Shown here: piece by piece, positions 63,623-64,000 of the stretch
Position numbering within the stretch: the first letter of the stretch is position 1
Layout of the letters: the number at the start of each line of letters is the position of its first letter
Origin: JAJAZB01 sp965249815
Lineage (GTDB): Bacteria; Bacteroidota; Bacteroidia; Cytophagales; Spirosomataceae
DNA: 64,000 nt
Assembly (NCBI GenBank): GCA_965249815.1
Contig: CBDFMV010000003.1
Span: 2,852,001 to 2,916,000 of the forward strand
Direction: 5' to 3'
The notes under the pieces: model-generated
What the model was told of the DNA's origin: nothing
What the model saw: the letters and a program-made list of their open reading frames with translations, nothing else
Databases searched by the model: none
Made by a program: the position numbers and the translations under genes

Positions 63623-64000
63623 TTGAACGTCACCCTCCTCAACACCCTCGACACCGGCGGGGCCGGGGTAGCCGCCCGACGGCTGCTGGCGGCCCTGCGC
63701 CGCCACGGCACCAACGCCCACCTGCTCGTGCAGGAGCGGCAGGGCGCGGTGCAGGCGGGGCTGGTGCCGCTGGCGTTTCTGCCCGGCGAACGGCGGCTGG
63801 CACTGGCGCGGTTCGTGCTGGAGCGGGCGTTGTTCTGGCCCAACGAGCGGGATGCGTCCGTACGGTTCGCGTTTTCGCCCGCCCGCATCGGGGCCGATTT
63901 GGCCCGCCATCCCCTCGTCCGGCAGGCGGACGTGCTGCACGTGCACTGGATTAATTTCGGGTTTCTGTCGCTCGACGGGCTGGAAAATCTGCTCCGGCTG
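63623..64000 (+). CDS. Glycosyltransferase (GT4-like), cut by the window edge
   Basis: The first 126 codons of a glycosyltransferase, open to the window end. MNVTLLNTLDTGGAGVAARR is a typical GT-B N-terminus with a Gly-rich donor loop, and ADVLHVHWINFGFLSLDGLE is a common acceptor-domain block in GT4 enzymes. The start is TTG at 63623, 4 nt after the word repeat; no ATG is available. It continues the glycan cluster. Confidence 0.8.
   Translation, partial: MNVTLLNTLDTGGAGVAARRLLAALRRHGTNAHLLVQERQGAVQAGLVPLAFLPGERRLALARFVLERALFWPNERDASVRFAFSPARIGADLARHPLVRQADVLHVHWINFGFLSLDGLENLLRL

Overview
The window looks like chromosomal DNA from a GC-rich member of the Bacteroidota, most likely the Cytophagales (Spirosoma/Larkinella-like). 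The basis is a SusC/SusD pair, a type IX secretion (T9SS) C-terminal sorting domain, OmpA-PD40 and DUF3857 proteins, -7 boxes of the form TAnnTTTG, and the gene order pheT / small coiled-coil gene / zapA / rny. No rRNA, tRNA, CRISPR array, prophage or transposase gene was seen. Genus-level placement is inference.

Layout. 1-6.3 kb: minus-strand housekeeping operon pheT - possible small ORF - coiled-coil gene - zapA - rny, with a good promoter before pheT, then a TonB_C/TPR exported protein. 6.4-12.9 kb: an S9 peptidase fused to a formylglycine-generating-enzyme-like domain, a GNAT enzyme and two polytopic membrane proteins, one a GT-C glycosyltransferase. 12.9-20.8 kb: four consecutive minus-strand DUF3857/transglutaminase-like exported proteins whose catalytic residues differ from copy to copy. 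21.1-22.9 kb: a double-HTH protein, a DUF1684 protein and riboflavin synthase. 23.1-31.9 kb: SusC/SusD followed by a Tat-exported TIM-barrel isomerase/epimerase, a double DUF1080 protein and a Tat-exported Gfo/Idh/MocA oxidoreductase, which fits a 3-keto-glycoside utilisation locus. 32-39.7 kb: mqo, small and Cys-rich proteins, a DnaQ-like exonuclease, a PASTA protein, a T9SS cargo and two overlapping rhodaneses. 39.7-54.5 kb: a divergent kinase/response-regulator pair, two dehydrogenases, hicBA, pdxA with a long tail, yicC, a methyladenine glycosylase, a large hybrid kinase, a DMT transporter, a FemAB-like GNAT and an OmpA-PD40 protein. 54.6-64 kb: a surface-glycan cluster (flippase, GT2, GT2, GT11 fucosyltransferase, TylF methyltransferase, a PIN toxin pair, a further glycosyltransferase, two FkbM methyltransferases and a truncated GT4).

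The most unusual feature is a set of about 20 intergenic hairpins. Many are built from short tandem words (about 7-14 bp) followed by an inverted copy; others are long plain stems. The word is different at almost every site, so the architecture is shared but the sequence is not. Many of these elements touch coding sequence: they supply stop codons, probable start regions and, in two places, part of a signal peptide. Nearly every junction of the glycan cluster carries one. Two REP-like elements with a shared 91-bp core (22.2 and 52.6 kb) are a separate class.
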